From assembly GCA_034668825.1 (NCBI GenBank), contig JAXDOR010000139.1, positions 19,209-83,208 of the forward strand: 64,000 nt of DNA. Reading direction: 5' to 3'. Below, in pieces: positions 1 to 9,060 of the stretch. Position numbers and translations under genes: made by a program. The notes beneath the pieces were generated by a model. That model saw only the letters and a program-made list of their open reading frames with translations, was not told the origin of the DNA and made no database searches. Numbering within the stretch: position 1 is the stretch's first letter; each line of letters starts with the position of its first letter. Origin of the DNA: CANKHA01 sp034668825 (GTDB lineage Bacteria > Pseudomonadota > Alphaproteobacteria > Rhizobiales > Xanthobacteraceae).

Positions 1-1758
1 CGTTTCGCGGCGCAGATTTCTTTCGGCCCCCACATTGTCCTGCAGTAGCCAGAGCACGCTGCCCGGTACGTTTTTCAGAAGCCGCATCCAAATATCGAAG
101 ACCGGGGGCGTAATCTTGAAATTGTTATTGAAGCAGCAGAATACGAAGCCGCCGTCGGGCAGCCCGGCTTCACGCCGCGTTGGCGTGTGCTCCGCTATCA
201 CCCTGCGGGTATTGGGCTGGTAGCAATCGGGAAGATGGACAATTTTCTCGGTGTAAAAGGGCTGCTGCTCAAACGGCGCCACGATCCGATCGGCGACAAT
301 GTAATCAATGAAATTCGCGCCCATGGTGCCTGGATATCCAAGGAAATTCACTTGAATGGGCACTGGGCGGAAGCTGAGAATTTCCGGGCGCGAGTCCTGA
401 GTATGGCCCTTCAGGTCGATGGCAATGTCGATCTCGCCATCCCTCAATAGCTTGGCGACTTCGCGATCGCTCGTCGACCGCACATCGTGGAACTGATCGA
501 AGGCCCGGGTGAGGCGCCGGCTCATGTCGCTGCCGTCATCTGGACTAAAGGAAATCCCCACCACGTCGAAACGTGAGCGATCATGTTGCTCAAGCAATTC
601 CGCTATCAAATAGGCCGTCGCATGTTCGTGAAAGTCGGACGACAGATAGGCAATTCGGATTTTGTCATGCCGGTAGATCGCGCCATTCCATAGCGGGGCG
701 GACGGGGTGGTTATCTTCTGGTTGATGTAGTTTTTTGCGCATTGCAGCTGCAATGCCATGTCGTCGCTAAAGCCGAGAAAGGCGAAGGGGCTAATCGGCG
801 ATTTTCCTGCGGCGATATGGGCCATCAATTCGCCGGCGACTTTCGCCGTCCGTTTCCAGTCGCACAGCGCGAGCACAACCTCCGCGGATTCGTAAGCATC
901 GGGATGATTGGGCTTGAGCGCGGCGGCCTTATCGAAGCTTTGGAGCGCCTCCTCGTAGCGCTTCATCTGTTTCAGCGCATGACCGCGGTTGTAAAGCGCC
1001 TCGGCAAAATCCGGCCTGATCGCCAGCGCCCGGTCATAGTCCGACAATGCCTCGGCATCGCGGCCCAGATTTCTCAATGTGCTGCCGCGGTTGTAGAGCG
1101 CCTCGGCACAATCCGGCCTGATCGCCAGCGCCCGGTCGAAGCTCAGAAGCGCTTCCTGATAACGATGAAGCTTGTGCAACGTAGTCCCGCGGTTGAAATG
1201 CGCGGGGGCATTGTCCGGCTTGATCACCAGAGCCCGATCGAAACATCCCAGCGCTTCCTCATACGCGCCGAGCACCCACAGCGCCGTTCCCAGATTGTAA
1301 AGCGCCGCAGCATTGTCGGGGCTGAGTGCGAGAGATTTCCGGTAGCTGGCGATGGCTTCGGCGTAGCGGGATAGGTTTGCCAGAGCGACGCCGTGATTGA
1401 ATAGAATGACCGGATCGTCCGGCCGCAGTGCCAAGGCTTTGTTGTAATGGCCGATCGCTTCCTCAAACCGGCTGAGATTTGCCAGCGCAGTGCCCAAATG
1501 CGAAAGGGCCTCGACCACGTTGGGCTCCGTCCGCAACGCTGCGGTTATCAGCGCGATGGCTTCAGGGTCGTTTTGCTGCTGTAGCTTGATCACGCCAAGC
1601 AGGTGCAGCGCGTCGAAATGCTCGGGCTGAGCCCTCAAGATCTGGCGATAGAGCTGCTCGGCCTGCGGCAGCATTCCTTGCTGGTGCAAGGCTACGGCGC
1701 GGTCGAGTATTTGCAGCGCATCGCCGGGCAACGGCGGAGGCATGGTTGGTCCGGGCAT
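1..1758 (-). CDS. TPR-repeat O-GlcNAc transferase-like (SPINDLY/OGT family) protein, 3' end outside window
   Basis: The minus-strand frame is open from an ATG at 1758 (a second in-frame ATG lies at 1743) to the window edge, giving 586 codons without a stop. The first ~340 residues are tandem tetratricopeptide repeats, e.g. the stretch around HYNKALALRPDDP. The visible C-terminal part carries Glyco_transf_41 hallmarks such as CFNNNFKITPPVFDIWMRLL. Known family members transfer GlcNAc or another sugar from a nucleotide sugar to Ser/Thr of proteins in the cytoplasm. The acceptor cannot be told from sequence. The catalytic domain continues to the left of the window, so completeness is unknown. 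Confidence 0.8.
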   Translation of the reverse strand, partial: MPGPTMPPPLPGDALQILDRAVALHQQGMLPQAEQLYRQILRAQPEHFDALHLLGVIKLQQQNDPEAIALITAALRTEPNVVEALSHLGTALANLSRFEEAIGHYNKALALRPDDPVILFNHGVALANLSRYAEAIASYRKSLALSPDNAAALYNLGTALWVLGAYEEALGCFDRALVIKPDNAPAHFNRGTTLHKLHRYQEALLSFDRALAIRPDCAEALYNRGSTLRNLGRDAEALSDYDRALAIRPDFAEALYNRGHALKQMKRYEEALQSFDKAAALKPNHPDAYESAEVVLALCDWKRTAKVAGELMAHIAAGKSPISPFAFLGFSDDMALQLQCAKNYINQKITTPSAPLWNGAIYRHDKIRIAYLSSDFHEHATAYLIAELLEQHDRSRFDVVGISFSPDDGSDMSRRLTRAFDQFHDVRSTSDREVAKLLRDGEIDIAIDLKGHTQDSRPEILSFRPVPIQVNFLGYPGTMGANFIDYIVADRIVAPFEQQPFYTEKIVHLPDCYQPNTRRVIAEHTPTRREAGLPDGGFVFCCFNNNFKITPPVFDIWMRLLKNVPGSVLWLLQDNVGAERNLRRET

Positions 1759-1879
1759 CTGGTCCGATTTAACACGCCATCACGGTGCGCACTGCATGGT
1801 AGCGGCCGCCGACGCGTCCCGCGTGTATCAGGCCATCAGCGGAGCCGTACATCAAGAGAAAGACAGCATCCTTAACGCA

Positions 1880-1914
1880 GAAGCGGCGCCTTCTCTGAGA
1901 GAAGACGCCGCTTC
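1880..1914 (-). terminator. Stem-loop downstream of the porin gene
   Basis: Near-perfect inverted repeat: gaagcggcg at 1880 pairs with cgccgcttc ending at 1914, and the inner arms pair too. It lies 40-80 bp past the porin stop codon. There is no strong U-tract, so it may stabilise the transcript as well as terminate it. Confidence 0.5.
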
Positions 1915-1957
1915 AGGAACAGGGCCTCGGCAATCAGCCGAAGCTAACGAGTCCTTA

Positions 1958-3442
1958 TTACCAGTTCCGGCTCCATTCGAGCGCGAAGTTCCAGTTGCTG
2001 CCATCGGCAGAGAGACCGGCGGGAAGAGGATTGGCCGCTGTCACGCCCGGCACGTTCGCCCGGGTCCTGCCATAGACGGCTTCGATGGCAAGTTCAGACG
2101 TCGCCTTCTGCTTGCCAAGAATGACGTTGAGGCCGATGCGGTTGGTGTTGGCTTTGCCCAAGCCGCCCAAGTTCCAGGCTGTAGCCTGGGTTACCGCGCC
2201 GGGGGTTACCTCGGCATAGGACCACCACAGATTGGAGCGGACCAGCGGCGCCCAATAGTGTCTGAATACCGCGGTAGCACTCCAGGCCTTTTCCTTTTCC
2301 TGGGTATAACCGCCGAGGCCATTGTTGATGGCGATGGCATCGTGATGATCGAAGTTCATCCCGCTGATAATGGTCTGACTGTTGTCGAAGGTTCCCATGG
2401 AAACTTCGCCGCCGTTGATGCCGACATAGTCGAGCGCGCCATCGCCGTAGGTTGCCTGCAGCAAGATTTGATCACCTTTGCCAAACTGCGGCAGCTTGAA
2501 GGTGACGCCGCCCGTGATTGCAAAACCTGTGTCAACAGCGGTCGGGAAGGTGCTGGTGCAAGCGATGGTCGTGACCGGGGGCGGGCAAGCATTGGTGATG
2601 CCGTTGTTGCCGCCACGAGCAATTGTGGTGATCTGATGCACCGCGCCACGCAGCGTGGCGTCACCCCACTCCTGCTCCAAGTTGAGGACGCCGATGACGT
2701 CCGCCCATTTCTGCGGGCCGCGAGTCGTCGAGACGAACCCGGGAGCGATGGGCAAGTTAAGACCTGCCTCACGGGTGGAGAGGAAGCCCTTGGCAGAGTG
2801 CACCAGGGAGTCTTCAAAGGCGAGCCTAGCGTTGAAGCCGTTCGCGCCTGCCCAGGTGTACCACAAGGCAAACGTGTTGTTTTTCGCCACCGGGTTTTTC
2901 GCGACGACATCGTCTTCGTTGAAGTAGGGGAAAGCCGAACCGACGCGACCGAGGGTAAATCCGTTGAATTCGATATAGCAGCGATAGCAAAGATTGGTGG
3001 TCTTCTGGACCGAGTCGCCATTGGGCGGAAGGCCATCTTGTCCACCGCCAAAGTCGAAGCGCATCTGAACGACGGTGCGCAAGGTGCCATACTCCGTCGG
3101 GCTGCGCAGGTCGATGCCGGGACGGGCGCTCAAGCTGTAGCCGAAGTTGTCAAACGCGTTGGCGCGGAAATGCGAGAGAGTGTAGGCGCCACCCGCGCCC
3201 TGGCTGATGAAAGCGAATTCCTTGGGCGGGCTGGAGGCCAACGTGGCCTTCATCAGTCCGAAGATCTTGATGCACATGTCCGTGCCCGGCACTTCCCAGA
3301 AGCCGGCGCCATAGGCGGAGCAGACCCTGACATATTGCACCGCTGCGGCCTTCTTAATCGGAAGATCGGCAGCCTGTGCAGCGGCTGTCGCAAGGATACC
3401 CGCGGCCGAACCGAGCAGAACACTCTTCATCGAAATCGACAT
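1958..3442 (-). CDS. Outer-membrane porin, Bradyrhizobium/Omp2b type
   Basis: A 494-residue protein with a Sec signal peptide (MSISMKSVLLGSAAGILATA, cleavage after AAAQA), followed by alternating beta-strand sequence ending in an aromatic residue (SRNW), as expected for a beta-barrel inserted by the Bam complex. The family forms general trimeric diffusion pores in rhizobial outer membranes. The start at 3442 is chosen because AGGGGG lies 8 nt upstream; an in-frame codon at 3475 would add 11 residues with no ribosome site. The gene stands alone, with a stem-loop downstream. Confidence 0.85.
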   Translation of the reverse strand: MSISMKSVLLGSAAGILATAAAQAADLPIKKAAAVQYVRVCSAYGAGFWEVPGTDMCIKIFGLMKATLASSPPKEFAFISQGAGGAYTLSHFRANAFDNFGYSLSARPGIDLRSPTEYGTLRTVVQMRFDFGGGQDGLPPNGDSVQKTTNLCYRCYIEFNGFTLGRVGSAFPYFNEDDVVAKNPVAKNNTFALWYTWAGANGFNARLAFEDSLVHSAKGFLSTREAGLNLPIAPGFVSTTRGPQKWADVIGVLNLEQEWGDATLRGAVHQITTIARGGNNGITNACPPPVTTIACTSTFPTAVDTGFAITGGVTFKLPQFGKGDQILLQATYGDGALDYVGINGGEVSMGTFDNSQTIISGMNFDHHDAIAINNGLGGYTQEKEKAWSATAVFRHYWAPLVRSNLWWSYAEVTPGAVTQATAWNLGGLGKANTNRIGLNVILGKQKATSELAIEAVYGRTRANVPGVTAANPLPAGLSADGSNWNFALEWSRNW

Positions 3443-4028
3443 TGATCGCCCCCTGCTTGCGAACCTAGTGCCCACAAACGTTACGTTCGCGAGTGGTCCG
3501 GATTAACTGACTGTCGCTAGGAAGCATAAGATGTCGCCACAAAGCCAGCCCTTGAGGCAGCAAAAGGGCTTTTTCGCGGGGTGAGCCGGTCTTTTTCCTG
3601 GCTGTGTAACATAAACAACACAAGGTTAAGACGAGAAACGCACTATATTTCCGATGCTTATCGATATCTTGCCTATAGTGCGAGCAGGCCCTGTCTCTGT
3701 CACCTTCCTCTTTGAAATCCGGCCACTTTTGGGCAATGCCGACACAATTTATCGCCTGCTTGCGGCTGCGGAGACCCCTTCCAGCCTGGCGGGATCGGAG
3801 CGGGTGGAGCGGCTCGTCCGGGGCGTCCGCCGAATCGCCAGCGCGCCCCACCAACGCCCTTTGCTTTTGGATGTGAGCGGCCGGGCGGACAGCCGCAGGC
3901 GCGCGCCAACCAACCAAGCGAAATAATTTCAAGTGACTTTTTGACCAATCGCGGCTTCAATTCGTGAGGATCAGGTCGGCTCAGCCTTGACTGACGCGCG
4001 GTCGTGCATCCGCTTAAGGGAGGCGACG
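3443..4028. other. Intergenic region without a convincing gene
   Basis: 586 bp between the divergent porin and binding-protein genes. Open frames exist on both strands (up to 155 codons) but have no ribosome site, no family resemblance and no conserved character. Promoters for both flanking genes should lie here; I cannot point to clear -35/-10 elements. Confidence 0.4.
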
Positions 4029-5147
4029 ATGAGGAAGTGGACAACGCTCGCGCTTGCGCTCGGTTTTGCTCTGATGCTGGCCGGTAGTGCTGTGGCGCAG
4101 GTCAAGCTTGGAGTCGCCGGCCCGGTCACCGGCTCCAGCGCTTCGTTCGGCGCGCAGCTGAAGAATGGGACCGAGCAGGCCGTCGCCGATATCAATGCGG
4201 CCGGTGGCATTCTCGGGCAGCAGATCACCCTGGGTTATGGAGACGACGCGGGCGACCCAAAACAGGCCGTCTCTGTCGCCAATAAATTCGCCGGGGATGG
4301 CGTGAAATTCGTCATCGGCCACTTTAATTCCGGCGCGACCATGCCGGCTTCCGAAGTCTACCAGGAAAACGGCATGCTCGAACTCACGCCCTCCTCCACC
4401 AATCCCAAGATCACCGAACGCGGCATGTGGAACATCTTCCGTACCTGTGGGCGGGATGACCAACAGGGCGCGGTTGCCGGCGAATACATCGCCAAGAATT
4501 TCAAGGATAAAAAGGTCGCCATCGTTCACGACAAAACAACCTACGGCCAAGGCCTTGCCGACGAAACCAAGAAAAAGATCAACGCCGAGGGCATCAAGGA
4601 AGTGCTGTATGAAGGCGTGAACGCCGGCGAGAAGGATTATTCGGCACTGGTGTCGAAGATCAAAGCCTCCGGTGCCGACTTGGTTTACTGGGGCGGCCTC
4701 TATACCGAAGGCGGGCTGATCGTGCGGCAGATGCGCGATCAAGCCGTCAAAGCCGTGCTCATGGGCGGCGACGGAATCGCTGACAACGAATTTGCGGCTG
4801 TTGGCGGTCCGGGCGTTGAAGGCACGCTGATGACCTTTGGTCCCGACCCGCGTAATCGGCCGGAGGCCAAGGCCATTGTGGAAAAGTTCCGCGCCAAGAA
4901 AATAGAGCCGGAAACCTACACGCTCTACAGCTACGCTGGCGTGGAAATCATCAAACAGGCGGCGGAAGCAGCGAAATCGCTCGATCCGAAAAAGGTGGCG
5001 GCGCAGATGTCTTCCGGCATGAAGTTCAAGACGGTGATCGGGGAACTTTCCTACGACAAGAAGGGTGACATCACCCGCCTCGACTACGTCGTCTACCGCT
5101 GGCAAAAAGATGCAAGCGGCAAGATCAATTACGTCGAGATCAAATGA
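4029..5147 (+). CDS. Branched-chain amino acid ABC transporter substrate-binding protein (LivJ/LivK-like)
   Basis: A 372-residue periplasmic binding protein, type I fold. It has a Sec signal peptide (MRKWTTLALALGFALMLAGS, cleavage near AVAQ), then the family opening VKLGVAGPVTGSSASFG and the typical EYIAKNFKDKKVAIVHDKT region between the two lobes. The start at 4029 follows aagggagg by 5 nt. It captures a branched-chain or related amino acid, or a small amide or acid, for an ABC importer. No liv permease or ATPase genes are adjacent, so it must work with components encoded elsewhere. A terminator follows directly. Confidence 0.85.
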   Translation: MRKWTTLALALGFALMLAGSAVAQVKLGVAGPVTGSSASFGAQLKNGTEQAVADINAAGGILGQQITLGYGDDAGDPKQAVSVANKFAGDGVKFVIGHFNSGATMPASEVYQENGMLELTPSSTNPKITERGMWNIFRTCGRDDQQGAVAGEYIAKNFKDKKVAIVHDKTTYGQGLADETKKKINAEGIKEVLYEGVNAGEKDYSALVSKIKASGADLVYWGGLYTEGGLIVRQMRDQAVKAVLMGGDGIADNEFAAVGGPGVEGTLMTFGPDPRNRPEAKAIVEKFRAKKIEPETYTLYSYAGVEIIKQAAEAAKSLDPKKVAAQMSSGMKFKTVIGELSYDKKGDITRLDYVVYRWQKDASGKINYVEIK

Positions 5148-5175
5148 CGGCACCCTTTGCTGCAAACTGACGACG

Positions 5176-5208
5176 AAGCGGCCTGTGGAGAAATTCCGCA
5201 GGCCGCTT
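5176..5208 (+). terminator. Rho-independent-like terminator after the LivJ/K-like gene
   Basis: Perfect 10-bp arms, aagcggcctg and caggccgctt, around a 13-nt loop, ending 61 nt after the stop codon. The following bases (gaatttgg) form only a weak U-tract. Confidence 0.6.
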
Positions 5209-5312
5209 GAATTTGGCTAACGCTCACGCGTTTTCAGCATCCCCATTCATTCCAGCCTTTCATTTATCGGATGACCTTCTATTGATGCGGAGGTCTGCTA
5301 AAAAGGAGAAGG

Positions 5313-5711
5313 ATGCAGCGCATACTGATCATCGGATTGGCTTTGATCCTCAGCGCCTGTGGATTGTCCAGCACGCCCTTGTTTTCCATCCCTTCCGCGC
5401 CTGTGCTGCTTCCATCCGCTCCGGAGCCCGCTTACAAAGAACTCATTTCCAAACAGCTGCGTAAAATCTTCCCGGAACCGGCGACCTTCGAATATGTCGC
5501 GGTCTCGCGACCGCTGCCCGGTGAATATGAGAACGCGCCGGTTTGGCGGGTGTGCTTGATGGCCTATCTCAAAGAATCCTCGAAGGACATCGACTACCGC
5601 AGCGAGACTCTTTTCATTCAAGAAGGCGAGGTGGTGTCATGGCGCGCGGCGTCGCCCGAGGACGCGTGCGATCACGAACAACTAGAAACCCTCTCCGTCC
5701 CGCAAAAATAA
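5313..5711 (+). CDS. Small lipoprotein, unknown function
   Basis: A 132-residue protein starting with a lipoprotein signal peptide (MQRILIIGLALILSACG) whose lipobox is LSAC, so the mature protein begins at Cys16 and is lipid-anchored. A strong ribosome site, aaaggag, lies 5 nt upstream. The rest has no domain I recognise; it contains a paired-cysteine pattern (CLMAYL... DACDHEQ). The gene stands alone between two binding-protein genes. Confidence 0.75.
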   Translation: MQRILIIGLALILSACGLSSTPLFSIPSAPVLLPSAPEPAYKELISKQLRKIFPEPATFEYVAVSRPLPGEYENAPVWRVCLMAYLKESSKDIDYRSETLFIQEGEVVSWRAASPEDACDHEQLETLSVPQK

Positions 5712-5845
5712 ATTCTCCATATAGACGCAGCCAGTCCACTAAGCCCCGACTCGACGCAAGGATCGCAAAAGGCTAGCTTCAGGATCAATCTGGCGCCGCG
5801 CGCCGGAAACGCATATCGCTTGAGTTGTCTTGAAGTAGGTGTGCC

Positions 5846-6862
5846 ATGAACCGCGTAAATAGCATCTTTGTTGCAACTACCCTGCTCCTTTGCGGCGCCG
5901 CCGCCGCGCAAGCTCAAACATTGAAGAAGGTTGTCGATCGCGGATCGCTCATCTGCGGCGTGAGCCAAGGATTGCCCGGCTTTTCAAATCCAGACGACAA
6001 AGGCAATTGGACCGGCTTCGATGTCGATGTCTGCCGCGCCCTTTCCGCAGCCATCTTCAATGACGCCACCAAGGTAAAGTTCACGCCGCTGTCGGCCAAG
6101 GACCGCTTCACCGCGCTTCAATCCGGCGAGATCGATGTGCTGTCGCGCAATACGACGTGGACGCTGTCGCGCGACACCTCGCTCGGATTTAATTTCGCTG
6201 CGGTGACCTACTATGACGGCCAAGGCTTTATCGTTCGCAAGGCATTGAAGATTAATTCGGCGCTTCAGCTCAACGGCGCCTCGATATGCACGCAAAGCGG
6301 GACGACGTCCGAGCTCAATCTTGCCGACTACTTCCGCGCTAACAAAATAAAATACGAAGTCGTCGCTTTCGGCACTGCGGATGAAACCGTCAAAGCTTAC
6401 GACTCCGGTCGCTGCGACGTATTCACCACGGATATCTCGCAGCTCTATGCCGAGAAGCTGAAGCTCGCCAATGCCAACGACCATGTCATCCTGCCGGAGA
6501 TCATTTCCAAGGAGCCGCTTGGGCCGGTGGTGCGCCACGGCGACGATCAATGGTTTGACATCGTCAAATGGACCGTTTTCGCCATGATCAATGCGGAAGA
6601 GCTCGAAGTGTCTTCCAAGACGGTGGCCGACGCGATGAAATCCGACAAACCTGACGTCAAAAGATTGGTGGGCACCGAAGGAAATTTCGGCGAGCAACTC
6701 GGACTGGCGAATACCTGGGCCGAACGCATCATTCGTCTGGTCGGCAATTACGCCGAGGTCTTCGAAAGAAACGTGGGCTCGGGCTCACGGCTGGGCATCG
6801 CCCGCGGCATCAACAACCTTTGGAATAAGGGCGGCATTCAATACGCGCCGCCAATCCGCTAA
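5846..6862 (+). CDS. aapJ: General L-amino acid ABC transporter periplasmic binding protein (AapJ-like)
   Basis: A 338-residue type II periplasmic binding protein with signal peptide (MNRVNSIFVATTLLLCGAAA, cleavage after AQA). Family features are GFDVDVCRALSAAIF, the ligand-contact region RFTALQSGEIDVLSRNTTWT, and the C-terminal GLANTWAERIIRLVGNY. AapJ proteins deliver many L-amino acids to AapQMP, but aapQMP are not adjacent here. The gene is therefore an orphan paralogue; the symbol indicates the family, not proven orthology. Confidence 0.82.
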   Translation: MNRVNSIFVATTLLLCGAAAAQAQTLKKVVDRGSLICGVSQGLPGFSNPDDKGNWTGFDVDVCRALSAAIFNDATKVKFTPLSAKDRFTALQSGEIDVLSRNTTWTLSRDTSLGFNFAAVTYYDGQGFIVRKALKINSALQLNGASICTQSGTTSELNLADYFRANKIKYEVVAFGTADETVKAYDSGRCDVFTTDISQLYAEKLKLANANDHVILPEIISKEPLGPVVRHGDDQWFDIVKWTVFAMINAEELEVSSKTVADAMKSDKPDVKRLVGTEGNFGEQLGLANTWAERIIRLVGNYAEVFERNVGSGSRLGIARGINNLWNKGGIQYAPPIR

Positions 6863-6944
6863 AGAGCGATCGGGACAACCGGTTCTGATCGCCGTCTCGT
6901 CACCGACCAAACCACTAACAAGAATTGCAACGAGGGAGAGAAGC

Positions 6945-8039
6945 ATGACCAAGCGCCGTAACCTTCTGCTGGCGACAGCAGTAGCTGCCGTCACCTATGG
7001 CAGTTCCGCCTATGCCGCGGAACTCAAGCAAATCGCCACCATTCCCGTACCCGGCGAACCGTTAATTTCCTTTGATATCAGCTATGTCGATCAGAAGACC
7101 CAGAGATATTACCTCGCCGACCGCAGCAATAAGGGCGTCGATATTTTCGACCTCAAGACCAACAAATACGTCGGCCGCGTCGAGGGATTCCTTGGAGCCG
7201 TGCTTAAGCCGGACGGCAAGGTCAACAGCAACAAATCCGGACCGGATGGCGTGATTGCTTTCGGCAACGAGATCTGGGCCGGAGACGGCGACAGCACGAT
7301 CAAGGTGATCGATGTCAAGACCAACAAGATCACCGATACCATTTCAACAGGCGGATCAACGCGCTTGGATGAAATGAGCTATGACCCCAAAAATCAGATC
7401 TTCATCGGCGTCAATAACGCCGAAGAGCCGCCCTTTGCCACACTGGTTTCGACCAAGAAGGGCCATAAGGTTATTGCCAAGGTTCCCTTCAAAGAAGCCT
7501 CCGATGGCGCCGAGCAACCGGATTACAACTCAATCGACGGCATGTTCTATGTCGCTATCCCCGAGGTAAATAAGGACCCGAAAAAGGGCGCGGTCGCCGT
7601 CATCAATCCCAAGGACGGCAAGATCGTCAAAATGCTACCGGTCGACAATTGTCACCCGAACGGTCTGGCCTTCGGCCCAAACGGAAATTTCGTGCTCGGT
7701 TGCTCGGTAAGAGGCAAGGACGGCATGCCGGCGATCATCGTGATCATGAGCTCGAAAACCGGCCAGGTAGTCGCTACCGTTGCTGACATTGGCGGCGCTG
7801 ACATGGTCGCCTACAGCAAGAAGAACAATCAATATTACATCGGTGGAGGCAATAATCCCGGCGGCGGAACGCTCGGCGTGATCGATGCAGCCACCAACAA
7901 GCTGGTGCAGAAGGTTGCAATGAAGGGCGCCAGCACGCCGCACTCCGTAGCGGTCAACGAGACGAACGGAAATGTCATCGTTCCCGGCGGCGGCGGCGAG
8001 GGTGGATGTAGCTGCATCCAAATCTACGCTTGGCAATAA
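6945..8039 (+). CDS. Secreted YncE-like beta-propeller protein
   Basis: A 364-residue protein with a signal peptide (MTKRRNLLLATAVAAVTYGS, cleavage near AYA) and repeated propeller blades with motifs such as IKVIDVKTNKITDTISTGG, GAVAVINPKDGKIVKMLPV and LGVIDAATNKLVQKVAM. These are the VID..TNK signatures of the YVTN/YncE family. A Cys pair (GGCSCIQIYAW) sits at the C terminus. The ribosome site gagggagag lies 8 nt before ATG. It is probably periplasmic. YncE-type proteins bind ligands or DNA, but the ligand here cannot be inferred. Confidence 0.75.
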   Translation: MTKRRNLLLATAVAAVTYGSSAYAAELKQIATIPVPGEPLISFDISYVDQKTQRYYLADRSNKGVDIFDLKTNKYVGRVEGFLGAVLKPDGKVNSNKSGPDGVIAFGNEIWAGDGDSTIKVIDVKTNKITDTISTGGSTRLDEMSYDPKNQIFIGVNNAEEPPFATLVSTKKGHKVIAKVPFKEASDGAEQPDYNSIDGMFYVAIPEVNKDPKKGAVAVINPKDGKIVKMLPVDNCHPNGLAFGPNGNFVLGCSVRGKDGMPAIIVIMSSKTGQVVATVADIGGADMVAYSKKNNQYYIGGGNNPGGGTLGVIDAATNKLVQKVAMKGASTPHSVAVNETNGNVIVPGGGGEGGCSCIQIYAWQ

Positions 8040-8089
8040 GCGCGGGTTAACTCGCCGTTGCGGCTCGTTAAACAGCTGCTTAATAATCA

Positions 8090-8122
8090 GTCCCGGGCAC
8101 GCGTGCCCGGGACTTTTGTTTT
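8090..8122 (+). terminator. Strong rho-independent terminator
   Basis: Perfect palindrome gtcccgggcac/gtgcccgggac (8090-8113) followed by ttttgtttt, 50 nt after the propeller gene stop. Confidence 0.9.
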
Positions 8123-8146
8123 AATGGCGATCATCCAGCGAGATGA

Positions 8147-8410
8147 TTAGTTCATATGGTCTGATTGCCACTCTTCTTTTAGATGCTGCCGGATCCGCGG
8201 GTCAGGATCGGAGCCGACATAATTGCCGTTCACATACACATCATATTCCGGACGGTGCGGATACGACCAAGCGCTGCCAACAAGACCAGGCGCTTCTGCG
8301 CGCGCCGCTGAGGCCTCCGGTTGCGGTATGTTGGCATGGTGTTGGGCAAAAGCTGGCGAGCCAGCCACGGCGGTAAACGCAATCACGGTAGTAACAATGA
8401 ACATTTTCAT
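8147..8410 (-). CDS. Small secreted protein, unknown function
   Basis: An 87-residue protein with a clear signal peptide (MKMFIVTTVIAFTAVAGSPA, cleavage after FAQ). The mature part is short and charged and contains YDVYVNGNYVGSDPDPRIR. The start at 8410 is chosen because GGAG lies 9 nt upstream; the longer frame to 8509 has no such site. It converges on the propeller gene, with the bidirectional-looking terminator between. I do not recognise a family. Confidence 0.65.
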   Translation of the reverse strand: MKMFIVTTVIAFTAVAGSPAFAQHHANIPQPEASAARAEAPGLVGSAWSYPHRPEYDVYVNGNYVGSDPDPRIRQHLKEEWQSDHMN

Positions 8411-8688
8411 GTCTCGGTCTCCATCTAGGGATAGCCGCCCCCTAGGACTCGTCTCGTCGCCCTTTTCTCCGCTTAAATGCAACTCGTGTATTACGCGCCG
8501 GTTGCACAAGCGGTATTGCTGATAGCAAGGTTTTGCGGAACTTCATCTTAAGTTTTTTTAATGAAATTTATTTAATGCGAAATGAGGCTCGACCTACAAA
8601 ACGCGCGTCGCGCAAGCAGTGCCGCGACAAGCGGACACGCCGAAAGAAGGCGCCCGAAACACTCTCTGAATTATCGCTGAAGCGGCAT

Positions 8689-8976
8689 TCAGCCGGCTGT
8701 TCGCGTCTTGCCGCCTGGAGACTTGCGGCGAGCACGCGGCTTCGATGGAAGTATATCGGGCACGAGATTGGCTACCGAGTCCGGGGCCAGTTCGACGATG
8801 CGCTCCGCCAAATTCGAAACTTGGCTGCGCACTTTCTTGCCGGTGACGGTCGCGCCGGTACGGCGGCCGAGCACCATGCCGACGTCAAAAGCCATGCCGA
8901 TCAGGAGCGACGGGTTGGTTGCAAACAGCTGATAAAAAGAATGGGACAAGCTCGTCTTGTCTGAGGTGCGGCTCAT
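8689..8976 (-). CDS. Small hypothetical protein
   Basis: A 95-residue protein. GGAG lies 7 nt before the ATG at 8976. The N-terminal half has a hydrophobic glycine-rich stretch (LIGMAFDVGMVLGRRTGATV) that could be a short membrane segment; the C terminus is basic. Codon use fits the surrounding genes, unlike the overlapping plus-strand frame. No function can be assigned. Confidence 0.5.
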   Translation of the reverse strand: MSRTSDKTSLSHSFYQLFATNPSLLIGMAFDVGMVLGRRTGATVTGKKVRSQVSNLAERIVELAPDSVANLVPDILPSKPRARRKSPGGKTRTAG

Positions 8977-9060
8977 TGTGATCTCCGGCCGGCTGGATAG
9001 TGCACGGCTCAGTGACCAACGTCCGGAAACGGCTGCGGTTCCCGAAAGCCCGATCCTGCC

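Noticed and set aside
1742..3445. 567-codon open frame on the plus strand opposite the porin gene
   Set aside because: Antisense frame of a high-GC gene; the minus strand encodes a clear porin with signal peptide and ribosome site.
4014..5165. 383-codon minus-strand frame
   Set aside because: Opposite the LivJ/K-like binding protein, which has a signal peptide and ribosome site.
8533..8964. 143-codon plus-strand frame
   Set aside because: Overlaps the better supported minus-strand gene at 8689-8976; no ribosome site and low protein-like character.
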